From NCBI GenBank assembly GCA_004143945.1, contig SEHB01000012.1, positions 80,229 through 144,228 on the forward strand: a DNA stretch of 64,000 nt, given 5' to 3'. The stretch comes from Lysobacteraceae bacterium. GTDB taxonomy: Bacteria; Pseudomonadota; Gammaproteobacteria; Xanthomonadales; Rhodanobacteraceae. Both the position numbers and the translations under genes were made by a program. The notes under the pieces were generated by a model. It was not told the DNA's origin and ran no database searches. It worked only from the letters and a program-made list of their open reading frames with translations. Shown piece by piece: positions 19,611-28,116 of the stretch; position 1 is the stretch's first letter, and each line of letters begins with the position of its first letter.

Positions 19611-20513
19611 CTACTGCTTGCGGATGTCGATGTTGCCGCTGAAGGTCTCGATGCGGACGTTGCCGCTGCCGCTGCCCGCGCTCGCTTCGAGCGAGCTGCC
19701 CGGGCCATGGTCGGGTTCGGTCACGTCGCCGAAATCGCTGCGGATGCGGCCGCTGAAGCTCGAGGCCGAGAGCCGCGCCGAGACCGCGGCGGGCAGGTAC
19801 AGGTGCACGTCGCCGCTCATCGATTCCACTTCGACGCGCACGCCGTCGCCGGCAGCGCCGCGCAGGTTGATATCGCCTGACACGGTGCCTGCGTTGAGTT
19901 CGCGGTAGGCCGCGCCTTCGGCGTCGATATCGCCCGACACCGTTTCGAAACTCATCTCGCCGCCGAGCCCGCGTGCGCGGATGTTGCCGGACACGCTCTC
20001 GATGTTCGAATGGGTCGCGTGGCTGCCGGCGACGTCGACATCGCCGCTGACGCTGTCGACCTCGATGTCGCGCGCGCCGCTGTCAAGGCGCAGGTTGCCG
20101 CTGACCGATTCCACGTCGAGTCGCCGTCCGGCCACGCCCGACAGCGTGACGTCGGCGCTGACCACTTCGATGCGCATCTCGGCGGCGTTCGGAACCTTGA
20201 TGTCGAGCAGCGTGTCGCCCATGCGCGAATCGGCGCCCCAGCTGAACCAGCCCTGCTTTTCCGGCGCCTGCACCTTGATCGTCAGGTGCGAGCCACCGCC
20301 TTCGACGAGCAGCCCCTTGGCGCCGTCGCCGAGCGTGCCGGTGACCTGCACTTCGGGCCGGTCCCAGCCGGTCACCGTCACGGCGCCCTTGATGTTGGAT
20401 ACCTCGATGCGCGCATCCGCATCGACGGCGCGCTTCTGGTCGATCGGCGTGCCCGCGTACACGCTGCCGCACAGCAGCAGGGGCAGGGTCTTGAGAACGG
20501 AATGACGGTTCAT
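19611..20513 (-). CDS. DUF4097 beta-solenoid exported protein
   Basis: A 300-residue exported protein. A short signal peptide (about 1-20) is followed by a repeated beta-strand pattern in which VSGD, VSGN or IES-x-SG recurs about every 15-20 residues (for example VDSVSGDVDVAG, IESVSGNIRARG, FETVSGDIDAEG). This is the DUF4097 (putative auto-adhesin) repeat. Function is unknown. ATG 20513 was preferred because GGAG lies 8 bases upstream; a start at 20534 overlapping the previous stop is possible. It is the last gene of the sigma/anti-sigma operon, so it may be a target or an output of that system. Confidence 0.85.
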   Translation of the reverse strand: MNRHSVLKTLPLLLCGSVYAGTPIDQKRAVDADARIEVSNIKGAVTVTGWDRPEVQVTGTLGDGAKGLLVEGGGSHLTIKVQAPEKQGWFSWGADSRMGDTLLDIKVPNAAEMRIEVVSADVTLSGVAGRRLDVESVSGNLRLDSGARDIEVDSVSGDVDVAGSHATHSNIESVSGNIRARGLGGEMSFETVSGDIDAEGAAYRELNAGTVSGDINLRGAAGDGVRVEVESMSGDVHLYLPAAVSARLSASSFSGRIRSDFGDVTEPDHGPGSSLEASAGSGSGNVRIETFSGNIDIRKQ

Positions 20514-20530
20514 CGGGTGGGCTCCACGGT

Positions 20531-21013
20531 TCATCCGGCGCTGGCGCCGAAGCGCTCGAGTTTCATGCGTTGTGCGTGCGTGCGATTGAGCAGGCTGACG
20601 AGGAATACCGCATCGGGTCGCTGCTCGAGCGCCTGCGCGAGCTCGTCCTGGGCCGAATCGAGGACCAGCGAGGCGGCGAGTACGCGCGGATCGCTGCCGC
20701 GCGTACGCGCGATGTCCACTGCTTCGCTCGGCGACACGCGCTGCACCACCTGGCGATCCGTCGGCGTGGCATCGGCGGTGGCCGGCACCGACACCGTTCG
20801 CGACCGGCTTTCCAGCACCACGCCGGCCGAAACCGCGAGCAGCAGCGCCGCGGCGGCGGCCAGCGGCAGCGCGTGCCGGCGGCGTGCCGGCGTTGTGCGC
20901 GTGCCGGCATCCGGTTCGGCGAGGCGTGCGGCGATGCCCTGCCACAGGTCCGTTTGCGGTGCGCGATCGGCCTTCAGGTCCCGCAGGCGTCGCTGGATCT
21001 CGAAATCGTTCAT
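20531..21013 (-). CDS. Putative anti-sigma factor, single-pass membrane protein
   Basis: A 160-residue protein with a charged N-terminal cytosolic part (1-45), one membrane helix at about 49-67 (LPLAAAAALLLAVSAGVVLE) and a C-terminal outer region of two or three helices. No named domain was recognised. Its start overlaps the sigma stop by 4 bases (ATGA), which indicates translational coupling, and it is followed by the DUF4097 gene. Topology and position support an anti-sigma role, but this is inferred. Confidence 0.65.
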   Translation of the reverse strand: MNDFEIQRRLRDLKADRAPQTDLWQGIAARLAEPDAGTRTTPARRRHALPLAAAAALLLAVSAGVVLESRSRTVSVPATADATPTDRQVVQRVSPSEAVDIARTRGSDPRVLAASLVLDSAQDELAQALEQRPDAVFLVSLLNRTHAQRMKLERFGASAG

Positions 21014-21570
21014 GCCGCTGCTCCGAGCATGCGCCGCAGCAAGCCACGCGCGCGATGCAATTGTGCCTTGGAAGAACCGACCGCCATGCCGAGTTCGCGT
21101 CCGATCTCTTCGTGCTTCCAGCCTTCCACGTCGTGCAACACGAGGACGGCGCGTGCGCGCGGCGGCAGGTTCGCGACCGCCTGCTCGAGGTCGGCGCGCT
21201 CGCCAGCGCAGAATGGCGTGACCGGCTCGCTCGCGGCTTCGAGCACCTCGCTCTCGACCGTGTCCTCGGGATCACGCGCGCGCAGGTCCATCAGCGCGAC
21301 ATTCACCGCGAGGCGATGCAGCCAGGTCGAGAACGCGCTTTCGAAGCGGAAGCTGCCGAGTTTCTGCCAGGCGCGCACGAAGGCTTCCTGGGTCAGCTCC
21401 TCGGCGCGCGCCTCGTTCATGCCGGACAGGCGCCAGACCGCGCCGTGCACGCGCCCTGCATGGCGCCGGTAGAGCGCCTCGAACGCGCGCATGTCGCCGC
21501 CCGCTGCGCGTCGCACGAGCTCGGCGTCGGGAGATTCCGGTACCGATCCGGCACGGGGCGCGTCGCTCAT
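21010..21570 (-). CDS. ECF-type RNA polymerase sigma factor (RpoE-like)
   Basis: A 186-residue ECF sigma. Region 2 is ELVRRAAGGDMRAFEALYRRH with EELTQEAFVRAWQKLGSFRF and the -10 contact helix; region 4 has NLPPRARAVLVLHDVEGWKHEEIG followed by the DNA-reading helix. The start is uncertain: ATG at 21570, 21582 or 21600 are all in frame, with no clear Shine-Dalgarno, and the first gives the family-typical N-terminus. It is the first gene of a three-gene operon with the membrane protein and DUF4097 protein. A GC hairpin at 21696-21725 separates it from pckG. Confidence 0.88.
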   Translation of the reverse strand: MSDAPRAGSVPESPDAELVRRAAGGDMRAFEALYRRHAGRVHGAVWRLSGMNEARAEELTQEAFVRAWQKLGSFRFESAFSTWLHRLAVNVALMDLRARDPEDTVESEVLEAASEPVTPFCAGERADLEQAVANLPPRARAVLVLHDVEGWKHEEIGRELGMAVGSSKAQLHRARGLLRRMLGAAA

Positions 21571-21730
21571 CGGCAGTGGCATGGCAAGGCAGGCATCCAT
21601 CTTGCCAGCTTGGATGCAGCAATGCGGTGCAAGGTTTAGCGGTCCAGGCCGGGTCGCAGGCTCGACGCGCAGCGCGGCCGCACGCGTGCCGCGCACCGGC
21701 CGACCTTCGGTCGACCGGCCGGCGTCGGGC

Positions 21731-23515
21731 TCAGCCAGTGGCGGTCTTGCGCGCGGGCTCACCGGCTGCGGCGAGCGCGGCGGCAACACGTTGCTGCTCG
21801 GCCCGCAGTTTCGCGGGTGTGCGCGTTCCGAACGTGTCGAGGTAGCGACCGATGTCGGCGACTTCGTCGGCCCAGGCGGCGGTGTCCACGTCGAGCAGCG
21901 CGTCGAGTGCATCGTCGGCGAGCGCGAGGCCCTCGACCTGCAGGTCGCCGCTGCCTGGAACGAGGCCGATCGGCGTTTCATCCGCGCCGACGTTGCCGGT
22001 GCAGCGGTCGATGATCCATTCGAGCACGCGCAGGTTGTCGCCGAAGCCCGGCCACAGGAACTTGCCGTCGGCGCCCTTGCGGAACCAGTTGACGTGGAAG
22101 ATCTTCGGCAGCTTCGCGCCGGCACGGTCGAACGACAGCCAGTGCGCGAAATAGTCGCCGTAGTTGTATCCGCAGAACGGCTTCATCGCCATCGAATCGC
22201 GGCGCAGCACGCCGACCGCGCCGGTCGCGGCGGCGGTGGTCTCGGACCCCATCGCGGCACCGACGAGCACGCCATGCGCCCAGTCGCGCGCCTCGAACAC
22301 GAGCGGCACGAGTGACGGACGCCGCCCGCCGAAGATGATCGCGGAGATCGGCACGCCTTGCGGATCCTCCGCGTGCGGCGACCAGCTCGGGCATTGGCGC
22401 GCGGATACCGTGAACCGCGAGTTGGGATGCGCGGCCGGTCCGCTGCCCGGATCGTACGCACGCCCCTGCCAGTCGGTGGCCGGCTTGCCCTCGGGCAGTC
22501 CTTCCCACCACGGCTGGTTGTCGGACGTCAGCGCGACATTGGTGAAGATCGTGTCGCGCTGGATCGTCGCGAGCGCGTTCGGGTTGGTCGACGTGCTCGT
22601 CCCCGGCGCGACGCCGAAGAAGCCGGCCTCGGGATTGATCGCGTAAAGGCGACCGTCGGCGCCGGGGCGCATCCAGCAGATGTCGTCGCCGACCGTCCAC
22701 ACCTTCCAGCCCGCCTCGCGGTAGCTCGCCGGCGGGATCAGCATCGCGAGGTTGGTCTTGCCGCAGGCGGACGGGAACGCGGCGGCGACGTAGTGCGTCT
22801 CGCCGCGCGGGTTCTCGATGCCGACGATCAGCATGTGTTCGGCGAGCCAGCCTTCCTCGCGTGCCTGCCAGCTCGCGATGCGCAGTGCGTGGCACTTCTT
22901 GCCGAGCAGCGCATTGCCGCCGTAGCCGGAGCCGTAGGACTTGATCGTGAGCTCTTCGGGGAAATGCATGATGAAGCGCCGCTCCGGATCGAGTTCGCCG
23001 ATCGAGTGCAGGCCCTTGACGAACGAACCCTCGCGTTCGATGCGCGCGAGCGCCGCGGCGCCCATGCGCGTCATGATGCGCATGTTCGCGACGACGTACG
23101 GCGAGTCGGTGATCTCGACGCCGCAGCGAGACAGCGGCGAATCGATCGGACCCATGCAGTAGGGCACCACATACAACGTGCGCCCCTGCATGCAGCCGTC
23201 GAACAGCGCGTCGATCTTCGCGTGCGCTTCGTCCGGCGCCATCCAGTGGTTGTTCGGGCCCGCGTCGTCGCGCTCGCGCGTGCAGACCAGGGTCAGGTGC
23301 TCGACGCGCGCGACGTCGGCCGGGTGCGAACGGTGCAGGTGGCAGCCCGGGTGCGTCGACGGGTTCAGCGGCATCAGCGTGCCGTCGGCGACCATCGAAG
23401 CGGTCAGCGCCTCCGATTCGGCCGCCGAGCCGTCGCACCAATGGATCGAATCGGGGCGGGTCAGGCGGGCGACGTCTTCGACCCACCGGTTCAAGGCTTC
23501 TAGCTGACTGGGCAT
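21731..23515 (-). CDS. pckG: Phosphoenolpyruvate carboxykinase (GTP)
   Basis: A 594-residue GTP-dependent PEPCK converting oxaloacetate to phosphoenolpyruvate, the entry step of gluconeogenesis. The kinase-1 motif is FPSACGKTNLAML, and the GTP-type active-site features include GDDICWMRPGADGRLYAINPEAGFFGVAPGTS. The length and the FGGRRPSLVPLVFEARDW segment fit the GTP-specific class rather than the ATP class of enterobacteria. ATG 23515 gives the usual N-terminus; the longer frame upstream adds unconserved residues. It is monocistronic. Confidence 0.95.
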   Translation of the reverse strand: MPSQLEALNRWVEDVARLTRPDSIHWCDGSAAESEALTASMVADGTLMPLNPSTHPGCHLHRSHPADVARVEHLTLVCTRERDDAGPNNHWMAPDEAHAKIDALFDGCMQGRTLYVVPYCMGPIDSPLSRCGVEITDSPYVVANMRIMTRMGAAALARIEREGSFVKGLHSIGELDPERRFIMHFPEELTIKSYGSGYGGNALLGKKCHALRIASWQAREEGWLAEHMLIVGIENPRGETHYVAAAFPSACGKTNLAMLIPPASYREAGWKVWTVGDDICWMRPGADGRLYAINPEAGFFGVAPGTSTSTNPNALATIQRDTIFTNVALTSDNQPWWEGLPEGKPATDWQGRAYDPGSGPAAHPNSRFTVSARQCPSWSPHAEDPQGVPISAIIFGGRRPSLVPLVFEARDWAHGVLVGAAMGSETTAAATGAVGVLRRDSMAMKPFCGYNYGDYFAHWLSFDRAGAKLPKIFHVNWFRKGADGKFLWPGFGDNLRVLEWIIDRCTGNVGADETPIGLVPGSGDLQVEGLALADDALDALLDVDTAAWADEVADIGRYLDTFGTRTPAKLRAEQQRVAAALAAAGEPARKTATG

Positions 23516-23980
23516 GGGAACGGCAGGCATCCGCGAATGCCCGCAGGAAATGAAGGATGAAACGACGTTAGCCGCGGCGGCAGGCCAATGCAAGGCGGGT
23601 TGCCGCAAACGTCGGCACCCCCTCGGGATGCGGCCGTTTTCCCCGGCTTGTGTCCGCTTCGTTGCGGGAAAAGGGCGGGTCGTTGAAGAGATCCGTCATG
23701 GCGCGTTGCAGCAATGGCGATTTGAAAGAGTCAAGTGCCTCCGGGCATATTTCGCGAAAAATAATTGCCCGCCATTAAGCTTTCGTATAAGTTCGTTCAA
23801 GGGCTGGTTGCGCGCCGGGGAGCTGCATGGCGCGCGCCCGCCTCCCTCCATGAATCGTGCCGGTGGCGGTGCCGCCGGTGGGTCCGCCTTGCGGGTCGTT
23901 CCCGCGCGCGGCGCATTCGTGGGCGGGGGCTGGACGCCACGTTGCATGTGTGTCGACCGACATCCATTGGGAGAGGGGAA
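23516..23980 (+). promoter_or_regulatory. Promoter region of the Oar-like receptor gene
   Basis: A 465-base divergent gap between pckG and the receptor gene. A clearly AT-richer patch lies at 23722-23795. Two promoter-like pairs fit: TTGAAA (23722) with CATATT (23746), spaced 18, and TTGCCC (23765) with TAAGTT (23788), spaced 17. No terminator or gene is seen. The long leader (about 190 bases) before the ATG has no identified fold. Confidence 0.4.
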
Positions 23981-26900
23981 ATGCTGATGAGCAATCCGAC
24001 AGTTCCTTCGTATCGGAGAATGGGTTTCAAGCGCACCGCACTGGGCATGGCGATCGGGCTGTGCATCATGTCCGGCACCGTCCATGGCCAGGCCGTCACC
24101 GGCAGCATCTACGGCAGCACCGGCGCCAATAGCGCCGTCGTGATCGAGAACCTCGACACCGGTGCGAAGACCGAGGTCACGGCCGACTCGAACGGGCGCT
24201 TCAATGCGTCCTCGCTGCCGAATGGCCGCTACAAGGTCAGCTCGAACGGCATGGAACGCGACAACGTGCGCGTCGTCGCGGGGCAGGGCGTGGACGTCGG
24301 ATTCACCAGCTCGGCCGACGAAACCGCGCTGTCGACGATCACCGTCACCGGCGCCGTCAACGCGATCGACGTCACCACGGTCGAGTCCAAGCTCACGCTG
24401 ACCAAGGAATTCCTGCAGCAGGTGCCGGTCGCACCGAACATCACGCAGATCGCGCTGCTCGCGCCGGGCGTGATCCAGGGTGACTCGCGCTACGGCAACG
24501 TCGCGGTGTTCACGGGTTCGTCGGCTTCCGAGAACGCGTACTACATCAACGGTTTTCCGGTCACGCAGTCGCTGACCCAGTTCGGCTACACCGAGCTCCC
24601 GTACAACTCGATCGACTCGATCCAGGTCTCGACCGGCAGCTACGGCGTCGAGTACGGCCGCGCGACCGGCGGCGTCGTCAGCATCATCACGAGCACCGGC
24701 AGCAACGAGTGGAAGGCGGGCGGCCAGGTCCGTTATCGCCCGAGTTCGATGGCAGCAGGCGCGAAGGACATCTACTACGGGCCGAACGGGCGTGAAGGCC
24801 TCGAATGGGGCAATGCCGGTCAGATCGCCCAGTACCAGGACGAGGGCATCGACGAGCGTTCGTACTCTGCGTATCTGAGCGGCCCGATCATCAAGGATCG
24901 CCTGTTCTTCTACGCAGCAGGCGAATTCATCCAGCAGAGCGACGGCCTCGTGCGCTTCCTCGCTTCGAGCGCGAACAACGTCAATACCTCGCGCGCGAGC
25001 GGCTGGCGCGAGTACGACTATGAACTGCCCCGCTGGCTCGGCAAGGTCGACTGGTACATCACCGACAACCATCGCCTCGAAATCACGGGGCTGCAGGACC
25101 GCAGCCGCGAGGACGAGGACTACAACGGCTTCGACTACGCGACGTTCGAGGAAGACATCGGCGATCCGGTGTCGGGTTACAAGCGCGATCGCAAGACGCG
25201 CACCTACATCGCGAATTACACCGGCAACCTGACCGACGATCTCACGGTGTCGGCCATGTACGGCAAGTCCAAGACCGACTTCGCCGGCAGCCCCAAGGGC
25301 TACGATCCGAACTGTCCTGAGATCTCGGTCACTGCGGGTGCCGAAATCCCGGGCCTCACCTACGGGACCTGCCAGTTCTCGACCGCCCCGGGCTTCCTCG
25401 CCGGTCGCTACGACGAGAACAAGGCGTTTCGCCTCGACATCGAGTTCCGCGCCGGCGATCACACATTCAAGGCCGGTTGGGACTCCACCAAGGCGAATTC
25501 ACTCGTCGGTTCGGCGAACTACAACATCAACTACCCGGGCGCGCTCGGTGAATCGTTCGCCGGCGGCTATCGCTGGACCTATTACCGGGCGGACGATCCG
25601 AACGAGCCGATCTACGAGCCCCAGGGCGTGGGTTCTCCTGCGTCCGCGGGCGGTTACGGTGCGGATGGCTACTACGTGATCCGCAACATCGGGCTCAACG
25701 TGTCGCGTCCGCACGTCGAGCAGACCGCGCAGTACATCAAGGATTCGTGGCAGGTCACCGACAACGTGCTGCTCGAACTCGGCCTGCGCAACGAGCAGTT
25801 CGAGAACTTCTCCAGCGACGGCACGGCGTTCATCGACTTCAACAAGCAGCTCGCGCCGCGCTTCGGCGCGATCTGGGACGTGAACGGTGATTCGACGCTC
25901 AAGGTGTACGGCAGCCTCGGCCGCTACCACCTCGCGTTGCCGAACAACGTCGCGCGTCGCGGCGTCGATGGCGCGACCAACACGTCGGAAGCGTTCGTGT
26001 ACTCGGGCATCGACCCGGTCACGGGTGCGCCGACGGGGCTGATCGCGCTCGGTCCGGTCTACTCGCCGAACAACGAGTTCGGCCAGAGCCGCGACGGTCG
26101 CAGCTTCGCCCCGACGAGCCTCAAGTCGCACTTCCAGGACACGCTCGTGCTCGGTGCCGAGAAGGTGCTCGACTTCGCGGACACCTCGTTCAACAGCGGC
26201 GCGAAGCTGACCTTCTCGCGACTCGGCAGCGCGATCGACGACTTCTGCGATGCGCGTCCGGTGCTCGAGTGGGCGCAGGGCCATCCGGAGTACACGGAAG
26301 AGCAGATCGCGGGTGCAGCCGACTTCTTCGGCCACTGCGTGCTGATCAATCCGGGCGAAGCCAACACCTACGAGTACGACATCGACGGTGACGGCCAGTA
26401 CGACACGATCCACCTGACCCGCGACATGCTGAAGTTCCCGAAGCTCAAGCGTGACTACCTCGCGCTCGACTTCTTCCTCGAGCGGCCGTTCGACGGCACC
26501 TGGTATGCGCGCGTCGACTACGTCTGGTCGAAGCTCAAGGGCAACCTCGAGGGCCAGCTGAACTCCGACATCGGCCAGATCGACGTGTCCACGACGCTCG
26601 CGGGCGACTACTGGGAACTCGCGACGAATTCGAGCGGCTACCTGCCAAACGATCGTCGCCACCAGTTGAAGCTCAACGGCTACTGGCAGTTCCTGCCGGA
26701 GTTCGGCGTCGGCGGCGTGTTCAGCTACGCATCGGGTCGTCCGATGAACTGCCGCGGTGCGTTCCCGAACATCGATCCGGACAGCCCGAACTACGGTTCG
26801 TACCACTTCTTCTGCGACGGCGTGGCGGTTCCGCGCGGCACCTATGGGCGACTGCCGCCCACGGTCCGCCTGGACCTGAGCTTCCGCTATCGCCCGCAGT

Positions 26901-27094
26901 GGCAGGAAGGCCTCGAGTTCGGCTTCAACGTCTACAACGTCGCGAACCGCCAGTCGGTCGCGAACGTCAACGAGCTCTACAACCAGGGTCAGAGCGCAAC
27001 CACGCTCAATGCCAACTGGCTGCGCGTGCAGAGCTACACCGCGCCGCGCTACGCGGAGTTCGTGATTCGCTACGACTGGGGTTCGGCCAAGTAA
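23981..27094 (+). CDS. Oar-like TonB-dependent receptor with N-terminal carboxypeptidase-regulatory-like domain
   Basis: A 1037-residue outer-membrane protein. A signal peptide (about 1-37) is followed by a CarboxypepD_reg-like domain (TGSIYGSTGANSAVVIENLDTG, about 39-110), a plug domain with the segment ENAYYINGFPVTQS and YNSIDSIQVSTGSYGVEYGRATGGVV, and a long 22-strand-type barrel ending RYAEFVIRYDWGSAK. This is the Oar/OmpA-related receptor class used for large or peptide-like substrates. The ATG at 23981 follows GAGAGGGGAA directly; ATG 23987 has better spacing and is an alternative. A T-tailed terminator lies 180 bases downstream. It is divergent from pckG. Confidence 0.88.
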   Translation: MLMSNPTVPSYRRMGFKRTALGMAIGLCIMSGTVHGQAVTGSIYGSTGANSAVVIENLDTGAKTEVTADSNGRFNASSLPNGRYKVSSNGMERDNVRVVAGQGVDVGFTSSADETALSTITVTGAVNAIDVTTVESKLTLTKEFLQQVPVAPNITQIALLAPGVIQGDSRYGNVAVFTGSSASENAYYINGFPVTQSLTQFGYTELPYNSIDSIQVSTGSYGVEYGRATGGVVSIITSTGSNEWKAGGQVRYRPSSMAAGAKDIYYGPNGREGLEWGNAGQIAQYQDEGIDERSYSAYLSGPIIKDRLFFYAAGEFIQQSDGLVRFLASSANNVNTSRASGWREYDYELPRWLGKVDWYITDNHRLEITGLQDRSREDEDYNGFDYATFEEDIGDPVSGYKRDRKTRTYIANYTGNLTDDLTVSAMYGKSKTDFAGSPKGYDPNCPEISVTAGAEIPGLTYGTCQFSTAPGFLAGRYDENKAFRLDIEFRAGDHTFKAGWDSTKANSLVGSANYNINYPGALGESFAGGYRWTYYRADDPNEPIYEPQGVGSPASAGGYGADGYYVIRNIGLNVSRPHVEQTAQYIKDSWQVTDNVLLELGLRNEQFENFSSDGTAFIDFNKQLAPRFGAIWDVNGDSTLKVYGSLGRYHLALPNNVARRGVDGATNTSEAFVYSGIDPVTGAPTGLIALGPVYSPNNEFGQSRDGRSFAPTSLKSHFQDTLVLGAEKVLDFADTSFNSGAKLTFSRLGSAIDDFCDARPVLEWAQGHPEYTEEQIAGAADFFGHCVLINPGEANTYEYDIDGDGQYDTIHLTRDMLKFPKLKRDYLALDFFLERPFDGTWYARVDYVWSKLKGNLEGQLNSDIGQIDVSTTLAGDYWELATNSSGYLPNDRRHQLKLNGYWQFLPEFGVGGVFSYASGRPMNCRGAFPNIDPDSPNYGSYHFFCDGVAVPRGTYGRLPPTVRLDLSFRYRPQWQEGLEFGFNVYNVANRQSVANVNELYNQGQSATTLNANWLRVQSYTAPRYAEFVIRYDWGSAK

Positions 27095-27272
27095 CCACGG
27101 CTGGATCGTCGATGCACGCGGGACGGTGGCGCGAACGCGCCACCGCTTCCGCGCGATGTCGACCCTCGGACACAACAAGGACGTCCCCGACCCATCCACG
27201 AGATGCGAGCGGGGAACCCGCACTCCGCCGTTCGGCAGGCGTGCCGTCCGGAACGGCTCTCCAACGTCACTC

Positions 27273-27301
27273 AGCCCGGTCGGAAGCCGGGCTTTTTTTT
27301 T
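27273..27301 (+). terminator. Rho-independent terminator after the Oar-like receptor
   Basis: AGCCCGG pairs with CCGGGCT around the loop TCGGAAG, followed by nine T. It is on the receptor strand and also faces the 3' end of the convergent TetR gene. Confidence 0.85.
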
Positions 27302-27337
27302 CCCGTCGAAAGGACGTTCGAGGCGCCGGCCGGATGC

Positions 27338-27949
27338 TCAACGCGGAATCAGGATCTCGATGAAATCCCTGATGTAGGCCTCGAACTCCTCGTGGCTCAT
27401 GCGCGGCTGCCCGACTTGCGCGAGCTGGATGAAACCCACGTAGGCCGAGTAGGCGAGGCGTGCGCGGTTCGCTGCCGTCACGGGATCGAACCCGGCCTGG
27501 CGGAACGCATCGGTCACGAAGTCGATTCGCCGCTGCGACACGCGTTCGACCAGCGGCCCGATCAAGGGCTGGTCCAGCGCCTTGAACAACGCGGCGAACA
27601 CCGCGTGCGACTGATGCTTGTGGCTGACCTGGCGCACGAGCTCGCGCACGCGTTCGCGCGGATCGGACACCGCTTCGATCGGCGCGATCACGTGCTCTTC
27701 GTCGTTGCGCTCCCAGCGATCGATCGCGGCCTGGATCAGCGCCTCGCGCGTCGGGAAATGCCAGTAGAAGCTGCCCTTGGTCACGCCGAGCCGGCGCGCG
27801 AGCGGCTCGACCGCGACCGCCGCGAGACCGCTTTCGGCGAGGACGTCGAGGGCGGCCTGTTCCCAGTCCGCGGCCGACAGCCGGTTGCGTTGATCGAGCT
27901 TTGCGCGCGGTGACGGTGCGTTGATGGGCTCCATCCGCCAAGTGTGCAT
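27338..27949 (-). CDS. TetR family transcriptional regulator
   Basis: A 203-residue repressor-type protein. The helix-turn-helix is in residues about 23-66 (WEQAALDVLAESGLAAVAVEPLARRLGVTKGSFYWHFPTREAL). The rest is an all-helical ligand-binding domain of the TetR_C type. It is divergent from fadE, with about 170 bases between start codons, and a candidate operator overlaps the fadE promoter. Ligands of such regulators next to fadE are often acyl-CoAs; this is an inference from context. Start: ATG 27949 or 27934, neither with a clear ribosome binding site. Confidence 0.87.
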   Translation of the reverse strand: MHTWRMEPINAPSPRAKLDQRNRLSAADWEQAALDVLAESGLAAVAVEPLARRLGVTKGSFYWHFPTREALIQAAIDRWERNDEEHVIAPIEAVSDPRERVRELVRQVSHKHQSHAVFAALFKALDQPLIGPLVERVSQRRIDFVTDAFRQAGFDPVTAANRARLAYSAYVGFIQLAQVGQPRMSHEEFEAYIRDFIEILIPR

Positions 27950-28036
27950 GAGCGCCTGCGAAGCGCAAAGCGCCGGAAGTCATCCGCGACCATTTTGCGA
28001 GCAAAAACAATCGTGTAATTTCTGAACGCCGGCGTA

Positions 28037-28076
28037 TTGACTTGCCCCTGAAGCGACACCATACTTTAGCGTATGG
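28037..28076 (+). promoter_or_regulatory. fadE promoter with overlapping palindromic operator
   Basis: TTGACT at 28037-28042 and CATACT at 28060-28065 are 17 bases apart. The -10 element is inside the perfect palindrome CCATAC-TTTAGC-GTATGG (28059-28076). A repressor bound there would block polymerase. The divergent TetR protein is the obvious candidate, but binding is inferred. Confidence 0.6.
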
Positions 28077-28116
28077 TCAAGCCGTTGGTGGCTTCCGCGC
28101 GCAACCGGAGACTTCG